This document shows, one piece after another, positions 25,218 through 34,649 of a DNA stretch of 64,000 bases. The stretch's first letter is position 1. The number at the start of each line of letters is the position of its first letter. The notes beneath the pieces were generated by a model, which saw nothing but the letters and a program-made list of their open reading frames with translations, made no database searches and was not told the DNA's origin. The stretch comes from Flavobacterium ginsenosidimutans (GTDB lineage Bacteria > Bacteroidota > Bacteroidia > Flavobacteriales > Flavobacteriaceae): the NCBI RefSeq assembly GCF_003254625.1, contig NZ_QJRJ01000074.1:1-64000 (forward strand), in the 5' to 3' direction. Made by a program: the position numbers and the translations under genes.

Positions 25218-26120
25218 TTACTTAACAAATTTGTCAATGATTTTATCTGTTTCTGCTTTTGCAGCATCTGGTTTTAAATCAAACAATAAAGAATAAAGCG
25301 CTTTTCTGTCAACTTTAGCTTCTAGGTTTAAATCTTGATGTCTGTCAAAAAGAGTTTGCCATTTGTCGCGAACATTTTTCCATAATGCGTTGTTTTCTTT
25401 CCACCATTTTTGAGCGGCGATACATTTTACGTCTGGAACTTTAGTGTAAACATCAAATCCTTTTTCTTGAGCTAGTAAAACATCTTTTCCAGCATCGTCA
25501 CGAACTAATTTATCATTGTCTTGTTCATGATTCCATCCAGTAGAAGTGATTTCGTGAATATTTCTTCTTTTTAAAACATTGTAATCGTTACGTTTTGTTT
25601 GCTCTCTTCTTGGAAGTGGAGCATCGGCAACGTTTGCCCAATAATCTTGTCCATCAACGTGAACCCATGTTGAAGATCCTTCATATCTAGGGCTATCATC
25701 TACTTGATATACTTTTTGAGTCCACTGACCTTTAACTGCTTTTTTGTCTAATTTTTTGTATTTCCAAGAATTTCCTTTGTCAAACGAGTATAAGTCTGTG
25801 TTTTCGTATAGCCAATCTTGTCTCCAGTGTTTGATGATCATATCGTCACTTACAATCAATAAGTGTTGCATAACGATTTTGTTTGGTGTGTCTTCTAATA
25901 ATTCAACCCATTCTAAAGCAGACTCATGTTTAGTTTCAGATGGTTTATAAGTAAGAGAATCTTTTGGGTAAGAGAAAGTTTCTGTGAAATTAAACTTCAC
26001 TTCATAACAACCACACATCGATTTAATTGACTTAATGTCTTGTTGTTTTTTGTCCTGACTAAAACCAAGACTGCATGTTAAAGCCATAGCGGCTGACATA
26101 AATAGGCTTTTTGAAATCAT
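25218..26120 (-). CDS. Exported DUF6607-like protein next to heme-uptake genes
   Basis: About 300 residues with an N-terminal signal peptide (MISKSLFMSAAMALTCSLGFSQ). An ATG 33 bp upstream (26153) overlaps the minus-7 box at 26151-26158, so I chose 26120. The mature protein has SMCGCYEVKFNFTETFSY, a W-rich middle (HWRQDWLYEN, GNSWKYKKL, WTQKVYQVDD, STWVHVDGQDYW) and a helical C-terminus with AQKWWKENNALWKNV. I recognise the pattern as DUF6607, of unknown function. It is divergent from, and shares a control region with, the TonB receptor/HmuY pair, which suggests a periplasmic role in heme or iron handling (inference). Confidence 0.75.
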   Translation of the reverse strand: MISKSLFMSAAMALTCSLGFSQDKKQQDIKSIKSMCGCYEVKFNFTETFSYPKDSLTYKPSETKHESALEWVELLEDTPNKIVMQHLLIVSDDMIIKHWRQDWLYENTDLYSFDKGNSWKYKKLDKKAVKGQWTQKVYQVDDSPRYEGSSTWVHVDGQDYWANVADAPLPRREQTKRNDYNVLKRRNIHEITSTGWNHEQDNDKLVRDDAGKDVLLAQEKGFDVYTKVPDVKCIAAQKWWKENNALWKNVRDKWQTLFDRHQDLNLEAKVDRKALYSLLFDLKPDAAKAETDKIIDKFVK

Positions 26121-26150
26121 AACTTTTTGTTTTGTTTTTAAAATTTTTCG

Positions 26151-26198
26151 CAAATATATAAATTTTATTTAGAACAATTAAAAATAGTTATATATTTG
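26151..26198. promoter_or_regulatory. Back-to-back promoters of the heme module
   Basis: TATATTTG on the plus strand (26191-26198) serves the receptor, and the same box on the minus strand (26151-26158 reads CAAATATA) serves the DUF6607-like gene. Between them, ATTTAGAAC followed by AATTAAAAAT (about 26167-26185) is a poor half-palindrome that could be a Fur-type site; that is a guess. Confidence 0.55.
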
Positions 26199-26226
26199 CA
26201 TCGATTATTAAGACTGAATAAAAATA

Positions 26227-28377
26227 ATGAAAATTAAAATTACTCTTTTTATTACTTTACTGTATTGTACATATTCTTTTTCACAGCAAAAAGATACTAT
26301 TATAGCGCATGAAAAATTATCAGAAGTTGTTGTGACGGGTCAATTAGAACCACAATCTATAAAAAAATCAGTCTTTAATGTTCGAGTAATTTCAAAAGAA
26401 GATATTAAACAGCTAGCGGCAAACAATCTTGCTGATGTTTTAAACCAATACTTAAACATTACAATACAAAATAGTGGAAGTGATGGTCGTTCGACAGTTT
26501 CAATGTTTGGATTGGATTCGCAGTATTTTAAAATTTTAGTTGATAATATACCATTAGTAAGTGATACTGGAATGGGGACAAATGTAGATCTAACGCAGGT
26601 GAATCTTGATGACGTGGAGCGTATAGAGATTATAGAAGGTTCTATGGGAGTAACTCATGGTGCAAACGCTGTTACAGGTATATTGAACATTATCACTAAA
26701 AAAGGTGGGACTCATAAATGGGATATTAGTGCAACTGTTCAGGAAGAAACAGTAGGAAATGAATATTCATTTTCTGATAAAGGACGTCATATTCAATCAG
26801 CAAAAATAGGTCATAATTTTAACGATAATTGGTTTGTGAATGTAGGGGGAAATCATAATAATTTTGAAGGTTTTTATCATAACATGAAAGGAAAAGATCA
26901 TTATGCAACTGATGGTTTGAGAGGGTACAGTTGGTTACCAAAAGAACAATGGGTTGGAAATGCAATGCTTGGATACCAGAAAAACAGTTTTAAAATTTTC
27001 TACAAATTCGATTACTATGGAGAAAATGTAGATTATTATAGTCCAATATTGGTTCCTCAAGATAATTATCCGTTTCCGGAAACTTACTTTACAAGAGACA
27101 AAAGATACATTACAAATAGGTTTTACCATCATTTAAATGCAAACGGAAAGATCTTTTCCAAATTGAATTACAATGTTTCTGTTTCACATCAAAAACAAGA
27201 ACGAGATGCCGAATTGTTTGATTACCAAATGGAGACTGAGCAAGAATCTAATAATAATAGATTTACATATCAGTCTAAGGAAGTTTTTTATTCAACAGGA
27301 GCGTTAAGCAATTTTTTTAATAATAAAAAAGTCGATTTTCAGCTTGGTTATGAGATTACGAACGAAAATGGGTTTTATAGTAGTGCTGCAGGAACATTTT
27401 TAGATAATCAGCTTCAGTCTAAAGATGTCAGAAAGAGATTAGAAAATTACGATATTTTTACAGTTGCAGAGATTAGTTTGACAGATAAATTCTCTATTCG
27501 CCCAGGACTTCGATATTCGTTTCAGTCTGCTTTTGAAAACCAATATGCGAGTTCGTTAGGACTGAGATATCTTTTCAAAAAAGGATTAGAAGCCAGAGCT
27601 TCTCTTGGAAAGTCATATCGCACACCAAATTTTGACGAACTATATACCTATTTTGTAGATTCTAATCATAACGTACAAGGTAATCCTAATTTGGTTCCAG
27701 AAAATAGCACTTCATACGAAGCTAGTTTTAAAAGAACCTGCCGCTTTGATTCAGGAGCTCAAATAGCAAACAATCTTGCTGTAACTTTTTTAGATGTTAA
27801 TGACAGAATTGATATGGTCTTAGTTGAGCTTCCAGGAAAGTATCAATATATAAATATCAATAAGTACAAAATGTGGAATATTTCAACCACAGAACAATAT
27901 GCGTATAAAAACTGGAATGTAAAAGTTGGGGCTGCACTTGTTGGTATTTCGCAAAAGCTGGATCTGGCTCAGTTAGGTATTAGTTCTGATGATAAATTTT
28001 TATATTCCTTACAGTTGAACTCTAGTGTTTCTTATAATATTCCAAAATGGAATACTTTGTTAGCTCTTTATTATAAATATAACGGACAGCAACAGCAATT
28101 TGCTGCTGGGACAGACGAAAATGGCAAAGCGAAATTTTATTTGAATGAAATTAAACCTTATAGTTGGATGGATGCTTCTGCCCGTAAAACATTCTTCAAT
28201 AATAAATTAGAAGTTACAGTTGGAGCCCGCAATTTATTCAATATTACTTCTGTTCAAATTATTCAGGGTAACGGCGGTTCAAGTGGAGGAGTTCATGGTT
28301 CTGGAAGTTCAGAATTAATGCTTGCTTACGGACGCTCTTATTTTCTCAAACTAACATATAATCTAAATTTTAATTAA
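26227..28377 (+). CDS. TonB-dependent receptor, probable heme receptor (HmuR-like)
   Basis: A 716-residue outer-membrane receptor. Signal peptide (1-20, YSFSQ), TonB-box-like LSEVVVTG (about 31-38), plug (VRVISKEDIKQLAANNLADV to INIITKKGG, about 55-158) and a barrel with SYRTPNFDEL and GNPNLVPENS, the latter pair resembling the FRAP/NPNL segment of heme receptors. Residues near the end are Gly/Ser-rich (GNGGSSGGVHGSGSS). It is followed 12 bp later by the HmuY-family gene, which supports heme as substrate. Confidence 0.88.
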   Translation: MKIKITLFITLLYCTYSFSQQKDTIIAHEKLSEVVVTGQLEPQSIKKSVFNVRVISKEDIKQLAANNLADVLNQYLNITIQNSGSDGRSTVSMFGLDSQYFKILVDNIPLVSDTGMGTNVDLTQVNLDDVERIEIIEGSMGVTHGANAVTGILNIITKKGGTHKWDISATVQEETVGNEYSFSDKGRHIQSAKIGHNFNDNWFVNVGGNHNNFEGFYHNMKGKDHYATDGLRGYSWLPKEQWVGNAMLGYQKNSFKIFYKFDYYGENVDYYSPILVPQDNYPFPETYFTRDKRYITNRFYHHLNANGKIFSKLNYNVSVSHQKQERDAELFDYQMETEQESNNNRFTYQSKEVFYSTGALSNFFNNKKVDFQLGYEITNENGFYSSAAGTFLDNQLQSKDVRKRLENYDIFTVAEISLTDKFSIRPGLRYSFQSAFENQYASSLGLRYLFKKGLEARASLGKSYRTPNFDELYTYFVDSNHNVQGNPNLVPENSTSYEASFKRTCRFDSGAQIANNLAVTFLDVNDRIDMVLVELPGKYQYININKYKMWNISTTEQYAYKNWNVKVGAALVGISQKLDLAQLGISSDDKFLYSLQLNSSVSYNIPKWNTLLALYYKYNGQQQQFAAGTDENGKAKFYLNEIKPYSWMDASARKTFFNNKLEVTVGARNLFNITSVQIIQGNGGSSGGVHGSGSSELMLAYGRSYFLKLTYNLNFN

Positions 28378-28389
28378 TAAATCAATACT

Positions 28390-29802
28390 ATGAAAAAAAA
28401 CTTTATTTTAATATTATCTTTTGTACTGCTTGCTCTTGGAGCTTGTAATAGTGATGATGAAGTAGCGCAGGCTAATGTAGTTGCTTTTGCAGCAACTTCA
28501 GTAAATTTATCTGCTGAAACAACTCCAATCGAAATTAAATTTGCTTCTCCAACAGCATCTGCAGGGTCTTTAACTCTGTCTTACACTGAAACTGCAGTTG
28601 TAAATGGTACAGACTACAGTACAACACCAGCAATCGCTGCAGGTAAAGTAATAGTTCCTTTCGAAAAAAATGTGTCTTCGGTAACATTTACTTTTAAGAA
28701 ATTAAAAGAGGCTATAGAAGGCGAAGTAAAAAATGTCGTTTTCACTATTAGCAGCGCAACTATTAATGCTGTAATTTCTGAAAACAAATCAATTCAAGTA
28801 AATTTTAACGAAACAGCTTCTTTAGGAACGTCTTTGTCTCCAGAAGTTGGTGGGCCAATGGAACCAAACCAAATTTATATTGATTTGAGTAGTGGAAAAA
28901 TGACTTCTGTTTTACGTAATTCTTGGGATCTAGGATTTTATTCTGGTTCAGATTTTAGAGTAGTGTTAAACAGCTCAGTTAAAATGGCTGCAAAAAAACT
29001 TGAAACAAGTAATATTGATGAGGTTCAAGTAGCTGATGAGACGATGATTATTTCTCAAGGGACTGGATTTTCTTCTCAGGTTGATGATTCAGCAGGTGAT
29101 ATTACAAAAACAGCAATTGCTGAAGTATCTGCAACTGATTCTGAAAATAAGGTTTATTTGGTTTATTTAGGAAACAAGCCAGCAGATGTAGCTCCAGTCT
29201 TAGGAAAAGAAGGTGCAGTCGCAGGAGAAACAAGAGGATGGAAAAAAATTAGAGTTTTAAAAAGTGGAAATGACTATAAAATTCAATATGCTAATATTGA
29301 TGCTACAACACACCAAGAAGTTGTTGTTTCTAAAAATTCTGCTTATAACTTTACTTTCTTTAGCTTACTTGATAATAAAACGGTTAGTGTTGAACCACAG
29401 AAAGCACAATGGGATCTTAATTTTACAACCTTTACTAATGTAATTCCTTATGCAGGATCTACAGTACCATATTTCTACCCAGATTATGTAGTAAATAATG
29501 TAAAAGGAGGAGCGCAAGCTTATCAGGTTTTGATAACTGAGACAACTACATATGAGAACTTTACATTGGCTAATGTTGAAACTGCTAATTTTACTGCCGA
29601 TCAAAGAAATATTGGTTCAAATTGGAGAGCTACTTCTGCGAGTGTAAATGGTACTATTGTAACTCAGTTTGTTTTAAAAACTGATAGATTCTTTGTTGTA
29701 AAAGATCCAGCAGGAAATGTATATAAAATGAAATTTACAGGTGGAGCAAAAGCAGATTTAGAAAGAGGACATCCATCATTCCAGTATGCTATTTTGAAAT
29801 AA
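28390..29802 (+). CDS. HmuY-family heme-binding lipoprotein
   Basis: A 470-residue lipoprotein (lipobox ALGAC, C19, then NSDDE). Residues about 25-145 look like a beta-sandwich of the Calx-beta kind (IEIKFASPTASAGSLTLSYT). From about 150 on, it matches HmuY: NSWDLGFYSGSDFRVVLNSS, later AQWDLNFTTFTNV and FFVVKDPAGNVYKMKF. HmuY proteins bind heme at the cell surface and hand it to the receptor encoded just upstream. At 470 residues it is about twice the length of P. gingivalis HmuY because of the N-terminal extension. I cannot point to the heme-ligating residues. Confidence 0.85.
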   Translation: MKKNFILILSFVLLALGACNSDDEVAQANVVAFAATSVNLSAETTPIEIKFASPTASAGSLTLSYTETAVVNGTDYSTTPAIAAGKVIVPFEKNVSSVTFTFKKLKEAIEGEVKNVVFTISSATINAVISENKSIQVNFNETASLGTSLSPEVGGPMEPNQIYIDLSSGKMTSVLRNSWDLGFYSGSDFRVVLNSSVKMAAKKLETSNIDEVQVADETMIISQGTGFSSQVDDSAGDITKTAIAEVSATDSENKVYLVYLGNKPADVAPVLGKEGAVAGETRGWKKIRVLKSGNDYKIQYANIDATTHQEVVVSKNSAYNFTFFSLLDNKTVSVEPQKAQWDLNFTTFTNVIPYAGSTVPYFYPDYVVNNVKGGAQAYQVLITETTTYENFTLANVETANFTADQRNIGSNWRATSASVNGTIVTQFVLKTDRFFVVKDPAGNVYKMKFTGGAKADLERGHPSFQYAILK

Positions 29803-29815
29803 AATAATTTTTAGC

Positions 29816-29850
29816 AACCTCGAATAATTTATTTATTCGAGGTTTTTTTT
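29816..29850 (+). terminator. Terminator of the heme operon
   Basis: AACCTCGAATAA-TTTA-TTTATTCGAGGTT followed by a T-run. Confidence 0.9.
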
Positions 29851-29954
29851 GTCATTTAACTAAAATTATTTTTTGTAGAAGAAACTAATGTTTAAATGTA
29901 ATATAGTTTTTCTCTTGAACTTTTTTGAAAAAAAAATCTAATAAATAAATTATT

Positions 29955-31526
29955 ATGAAAGCAAAATTACTATTGTTGACTTTTCTTTTTTTTGGAATTT
30001 TTGGAATTGCTCAGAATTCAGTATCATATAGTTCTTTAAATACTACTCTAAATCTTAACTCAGGTGTTGAAGGTACATCAGATATAGTTGTTAGCTGTTT
30101 TGGAAGCAGTGGTATCCCAGTTGTTCTTAATACTTTTTTTTTATGTGGTAATCCGGATGGTTATATTTCTTATGAAGCAACAAATGGACACTCATTAACT
30201 CCAGGTCAAACAACGACTCTGAAGTTTAAGTTTAAAAAGACGGTGACCACGGATACCCAGATCGTTTATAAGTTTTCAACAAATGGAAGTTGTTTTCAAG
30301 AAGAAAGTAAGATGATAAAAATTACTGTTAATTATAAGGGATCATCCACTACAAATCCAACAAATCCAACAAATCCAACAAATTCAAATGTAATAACAAA
30401 TACCAATCCTCAATATATCTATGAAGATAATACTATACAGCCACTAATAGGAAGTGATATGGGAAGCAATGTAACCTATCAATGGTATAGGTACAACTAT
30501 GATGGGCAGGGTTTTAAAATTATTGCCGGAGCTACAAATAAGGATTATAGACCCGAAATTAATAATGGTCTAAGCTTTAAAGATAACTTTGTGGCTAATT
30601 ATACACAATATCGTAGACATGCTAGTAATGGAAGTATAAGTAATGTGGTTGATATACAGGTAAATAGTGTCTTGTCAGTATCAATCCAAAATAACACAAT
30701 TAGTTTATTAGGGTCAGAAATACAAGGAAGCACTCCTACGGGAGGAAATGGAACATATGAATACTCTTGGAAGTATACGAGTGAAGAAATTGGAACATTT
30801 GAGTTTACTGGAGAGGAAGGAAAAAATTTAAAACTTCCATCATGGATTTACAATCCGAATTTACCAATTAATGTTTATGAAGGTGTAGTTGTTACTAGAT
30901 TTGTGAAATCTAGAAATAGAGTTGTTTCAAGTAATGAATTAATAATTCAACCTCTTCCAGAGACAGTAAATAATATAATTACTATAAACGGATCTACTAT
31001 AACAGGTAGTTTACCGGCTGGAGGAGATGGAGTGTATGAATATTCTTGGCAGTATACAAGTGCAGAAATAGGAACGTTTGAATTTCCTGGAGAGGTTGGT
31101 CAACATTTGGTGCTTCCTTCTTGGGTATATAATGCAAATCTGCCTATAAATGTTTATCAGGGTATGACTGTTACCAGAACTGTAAAATCTAGAAATAGAC
31201 CTTCCTTAAGCAATGTACTAACTCTTCCTTCTACAAAGGCAAATAAAATTACTTCAAAAGGAATAAATGCTGAAGATCTAACAGTTTATCCAAACCCAAC
31301 ATCTGAATCTATAAATTTTGCAACAAATTTTTCTGCAGATAAAGAGCTTGAAATCGTATTGTACTCAGAAAAATTAGGAAACGAAAAATCAGTTTATAAA
31401 GGAAAAGTAACACCAAACCAGGTAGTAAATTGGAAAATTCCAGCAAACTATCAAAAAGGGCTTTATTTTTATAAGATACTTTCTGACAATAAAGAATTAA
31501 AATCTGGAAAAGTTATATTCAATTAA
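29955..31526 (+). CDS. Secreted protein with T9SS type A sorting domain
   Basis: A 523-residue exported protein. Signal peptide (1-19, FGIFGIAQ); an N-terminal beta domain (about 20-130) with cysteines; a linker TNPTNPTNPTNS (about 133-145) coded by a 9-bp tandem repeat; then two homologous domains (about 242-325 and 337-420) sharing GTYEYSW, EIGTFEF, LPSW and LPINVY; and a C-terminal type IX sorting domain from about 445 (LTVYPNPTSESINF to KSGKVIFN). It is therefore expected to be secreted and anchored at the surface or released. The duplicated domain resembles Ig-like or SprB-type repeats; ligand unknown. Confidence 0.88.
   Translation: MKAKLLLLTFLFFGIFGIAQNSVSYSSLNTTLNLNSGVEGTSDIVVSCFGSSGIPVVLNTFFLCGNPDGYISYEATNGHSLTPGQTTTLKFKFKKTVTTDTQIVYKFSTNGSCFQEESKMIKITVNYKGSSTTNPTNPTNPTNSNVITNTNPQYIYEDNTIQPLIGSDMGSNVTYQWYRYNYDGQGFKIIAGATNKDYRPEINNGLSFKDNFVANYTQYRRHASNGSISNVVDIQVNSVLSVSIQNNTISLLGSEIQGSTPTGGNGTYEYSWKYTSEEIGTFEFTGEEGKNLKLPSWIYNPNLPINVYEGVVVTRFVKSRNRVVSSNELIIQPLPETVNNIITINGSTITGSLPAGGDGVYEYSWQYTSAEIGTFEFPGEVGQHLVLPSWVYNANLPINVYQGMTVTRTVKSRNRPSLSNVLTLPSTKANKITSKGINAEDLTVYPNPTSESINFATNFSADKELEIVLYSEKLGNEKSVYKGKVTPNQVVNWKIPANYQKGLYFYKILSDNKELKSGKVIFN
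30351..30386 (+). repeat. 9-bp tandem repeat, four units
   Basis: ACAAATCCA three times then ACAAATTCA, coding for Thr-Asn-Pro units in the linker of the T9SS protein. Copy-number change would keep the frame and alter linker length. Confidence 0.9.
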
Positions 31527-31584
31527 ACGGAATCAAAAATTTAGTTAATCACTAGCTTTGTTTTTTTTATTTTTTTTTTGATTT

Positions 31585-31615
31585 AGAGGTTAGATTTATC
31601 TAACCTCTTTTTTTT
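31585..31615 (+). terminator. Terminator of the T9SS protein gene
   Basis: AGAGGTTAGAT-TTATC-TAACCTCT-type stem followed by eight T. Confidence 0.85.
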
Positions 31616-31634
31616 GTTCTACTTTCTTGTTAAA

Positions 31635-31667
31635 TTGAATTAGAAACAAAATGTTATTCTATCTTTG
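31635..31667 (+). promoter_or_regulatory. Promoter of the O-acylation operon
   Basis: TTG (31635-31637), 22-nt spacer, TATCTTTG (31660-31667); leader of about 80 nt to the GTG at 31752. Confidence 0.7.
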
Positions 31668-31751
31668 CACAAAATTTTTCTGCAATAAGTTAACAATTAT
31701 TTAATTGGTTTAATTTTTGAATGCAGTTCTTCATATTTTTATAATTATTAA

Positions 31752-33230
31752 GTGAATACAAAATCTTATTTTTTTCAGTCTTTTTCGATCGTTGCTTTGG
31801 CATTGGTTGCTTTTATTGGATTCAAACAAATCCTTCCAGATAAAATATTTTCGGACAGTAAATTAGATTCTAAAAACATATTAATTGACAGTTTGCTTTT
31901 AGAGTCTGTTGCCCAAGATTCTCTTTCGTTGGATGATGATAGTATTGCTGAGAGCGAAAGAAAGCTGAATCAGCAGAAAATTGTTTTTGATGAAACTGAA
32001 GGAATCGAATTTCCTGCAGAAACATTTGAAGATTATAAAGGATATCAATATCTGATTTCTTTTTATGAGAAATTGTATCAGCTAGAAAAAAATCCACAGA
32101 ACAAAGTTAGAATCGCTTATTATGGAGATTCGATGACAGATGGTGATTTAATCGTTCAGGATGTTCGTACCAATTATCAGGAACGTTTTGGAGGAAATGG
32201 AGTAGGTTTTGTTTCTATTACTTCAGAATCTGCAGCTTCAAGAGGTTCTGTCAAATCAACTTATTCTAAAAACTGGAAAACACAATCCTACTTAAATGTA
32301 AAAAGACCAACAAGCCCTTTTGGTGTGAATGGTCATGTGTTTTTTGCAAATGATAAATCCAATTCGACTTGGGTTCAATACGAAGCAGGTCTTAACAAAT
32401 TTTCTACTTCTTTAGATAATGCAAGCTTATTTTATGGGTATTCAGCTAAAACTGGAAAAGTGAATTTTATTATTGGAAAAGATACCATCAAGAAAAGTCT
32501 TTCGCCAAATAATTTAGTGAATACATTAAAAGTTTCATCTGGAAGCTTGAAAGCTTTCAAAGCAAATTTTGTACAAGCAGATTCTATTCCGATTTACGGA
32601 TTTAATTTTGATAATGGCGCGGGAGTTCACGTAGATAACTTTTCGCAAAGAGGAAATTCAGGACTTCCGATTTCAATGTTTAATGCTGACGTAATGAGAG
32701 CTTTTAATAATAGTTTGAAATACGATTTAATTATCCTTCATTACGGAACAAACGTTTTAAATTACGGAACCAAAAATTATTCTTGGTATGAAAAAGGAAT
32801 GACCAAAACCGTTAACAAAATAAAAGAATCTTTTCCAGGAGTTTCAATTTTGATTGTTTCTACAGCAGATAAATCGACAAAATATGATATGGAAATGAAA
32901 ACCGATTCTGCCGTAGTTCCTTTAATGAAAGCGCAAAAACACTATGCACTTGAAACACAAGCAGGATTTGTAAACTTATACACTTTAATGGGAGGTGACG
33001 GTTCAATGATTAAATGGGTTGATGAAACTCCGGCGAAAGCCAATAAAGATTATACGCATTTTAACCAACGTGGAGCAAAAGCAATTGGTAATTTGCTGTA
33101 TGGACAATTAAACAAAGGATACGAAGAGTATAAAAAACTCCGAGAAAAAAGAGATGCTGAAGGAACTAAACCAAAACCAGTAAGAAGAGCCAAACCTGAT
33201 TCCGTTTCAGTAACAACAGACAGCTTATGA
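31752..33230 (+). CDS. SGNH/GDSL-hydrolase-like protein, first of O-acylation operon
   Basis: A 492-residue protein with a GTG start (no in-frame ATG nearby; the upstream ATG at 31721 is out of frame and closes after seven codons). Residues about 7-26 form an N-terminal membrane anchor or signal (FSIVALALVAFIGF). SGNH motifs: IAYYGDSMTDGD (block I, nucleophile Ser), ILHYGTNVLNYG (block III, GxN) and a C-terminal YTHFNQRGAKAIG with the His. The C-terminal 25 residues are basic and Pro-rich. Its 3' end overlaps the next gene by four bases (ATGA). In such operons SGNH proteins transfer or remove acyl groups on glycans in the periplasm. Confidence 0.82.
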   Translation: MNTKSYFFQSFSIVALALVAFIGFKQILPDKIFSDSKLDSKNILIDSLLLESVAQDSLSLDDDSIAESERKLNQQKIVFDETEGIEFPAETFEDYKGYQYLISFYEKLYQLEKNPQNKVRIAYYGDSMTDGDLIVQDVRTNYQERFGGNGVGFVSITSESAASRGSVKSTYSKNWKTQSYLNVKRPTSPFGVNGHVFFANDKSNSTWVQYEAGLNKFSTSLDNASLFYGYSAKTGKVNFIIGKDTIKKSLSPNNLVNTLKVSSGSLKAFKANFVQADSIPIYGFNFDNGAGVHVDNFSQRGNSGLPISMFNADVMRAFNNSLKYDLIILHYGTNVLNYGTKNYSWYEKGMTKTVNKIKESFPGVSILIVSTADKSTKYDMEMKTDSAVVPLMKAQKHYALETQAGFVNLYTLMGGDGSMIKWVDETPAKANKDYTHFNQRGAKAIGNLLYGQLNKGYEEYKKLREKRDAEGTKPKPVRRAKPDSVSVTTDSL

Positions 33231-34648
33231 TAAATAAACTCATTGTTTTCTTTTGTTGTCTTTTTTTTGCAACAAATGAAAAAACTCCGAAAACAGACCT
33301 ACATCCAATACCTAAAAGTATGATTCAAAAAGTGGATACCGCAAAAATTGATGTTCCTTCTGATGGTCAGATTTATAATGCGAAAGTATTAGAAGATTTC
33401 TTTAAGAAATTAGAGGAAAATGAAAGTAATAAAAATCAAAAAATAAATATTGTGCATATTGGCGATTCGCATATTCAAGGCGATTTGATGACTAATGAAA
33501 TCAGAAAAAATCTGCAGCAGAAATTTGGAAATGGAGGAAGAGGTCTAGTATTTCCTTATCAATTGGCCAAAACAAACGGATCTTACAATGAACGATTTAG
33601 ATCGAACAGAACTTGGGAAAGTTATCGAAATATTTATCCAGTAAAGAATAACCCAATTGGATTATGCGGAATTGGACTTTGGAGAGATACTGGTGGATTT
33701 GTAATGGAAATGAATGTAAAAGATCCCGCCTATAAATTCAATACCATAAAAATTATTACGCCTCAGAACCAAAATATGTTCGATTTGGCAATTTCGTCTA
33801 AAATTAATTCCATTCAGACGACAGAGCCAAAAGTTATTACACATAAAATCAAAAAAGGCGAGGTACTTGGAACTATTGCAGACAAATACGACGTTTCGAT
33901 TGCAGATATTAAAAGAGACAATCATTTAAAGTCAAATAATATTCGTGCGGGAAGAACGTTAAAAATTGCTACAAAGGAAACAAAACAAAAGACCATTTCT
34001 ATGTCAGAGTTTGTTCCGTTGGCAATAGAATCAGATTCTTATTCACATTATTATAATTCAGAAAATGCTCTAAGCCGAATTTTCTTGATTCCGAATAAAG
34101 AAGCTAAGGATTATGAATTAAACGGAATTGTTTTAGAAAAAGATGCTTCTGGAATTATTTATAGCGGAATTGGAGTAAATGGAGCCAAATATTCAGATTA
34201 CAATAAATATCCGTTATTCTTTGAACAATTAAAATCGTTGCATCCAGATTTGCTTATTTTTTCGTTAGGGACAAATGAAAGTTACGATCACTTAGATGCT
34301 GGAAATTATATCAAAGAATTAAGAGAGTTTATCAGCAATATTAAAGCACAGAATATAAATGCTCCAATAATTGTGATGACGCCGCCGCCATCGCTGCTAA
34401 GAAGAAAACCGAATAATTATATCAACGATTATGCAAGAGAAATTATTGAGACAGCTCAAAAAGATGGTTTTGCAGTTTGGGATTTGTACGATGAGTTTGG
34501 CGGAATGAGTGGCATTAAACAATTAAAAGTACAAGGATTAATTGGGCCAGATTGGGTTCATTATTCAAAAAAAGGATACGAGAAACAAGGGAATTTGTTT
34601 ACTCAGGCGTTTTTAAGAACATACGATAATTTTAAATTAAAGAAATAA
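33227..34648 (+). CDS. SGNH-hydrolase-like protein with an inserted LysM domain
   Basis: A 473-residue exported protein (hydrophobic N-terminus IVFFCCLFFA). The SGNH fold is visible as IVHIGDSHIQGD (S81), IFSLGTNESYDH and the C-terminal DWVHYSKKGYEKQG. Between blocks I and III, residues about 205-248 form a LysM module (THKIKKGEVLGTIADKYDVS, IKRDNHLKSNNIRAG, LKIA). LysM binds N-acetylglucosamine-containing polymers, above all peptidoglycan, so the substrate may be peptidoglycan or a surface glycan. Translationally coupled to its neighbours: ATGA overlap upstream, one-base gap to the MBOAT gene. Confidence 0.85.
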   Translation: MINKLIVFFCCLFFATNEKTPKTDLHPIPKSMIQKVDTAKIDVPSDGQIYNAKVLEDFFKKLEENESNKNQKINIVHIGDSHIQGDLMTNEIRKNLQQKFGNGGRGLVFPYQLAKTNGSYNERFRSNRTWESYRNIYPVKNNPIGLCGIGLWRDTGGFVMEMNVKDPAYKFNTIKIITPQNQNMFDLAISSKINSIQTTEPKVITHKIKKGEVLGTIADKYDVSIADIKRDNHLKSNNIRAGRTLKIATKETKQKTISMSEFVPLAIESDSYSHYYNSENALSRIFLIPNKEAKDYELNGIVLEKDASGIIYSGIGVNGAKYSDYNKYPLFFEQLKSLHPDLLIFSLGTNESYDHLDAGNYIKELREFISNIKAQNINAPIIVMTPPPSLLRRKPNNYINDYAREIIETAQKDGFAVWDLYDEFGGMSGIKQLKVQGLIGPDWVHYSKKGYEKQGNLFTQAFLRTYDNFKLKK

Positions 34649-34649
34649 G

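Noticed and set aside
30351..30386. A CRISPR-like tandem array.
   Set aside because: The units are 9 bp, contiguous, in frame and code for a TNP linker; there are no spacers and no cas genes in the window.
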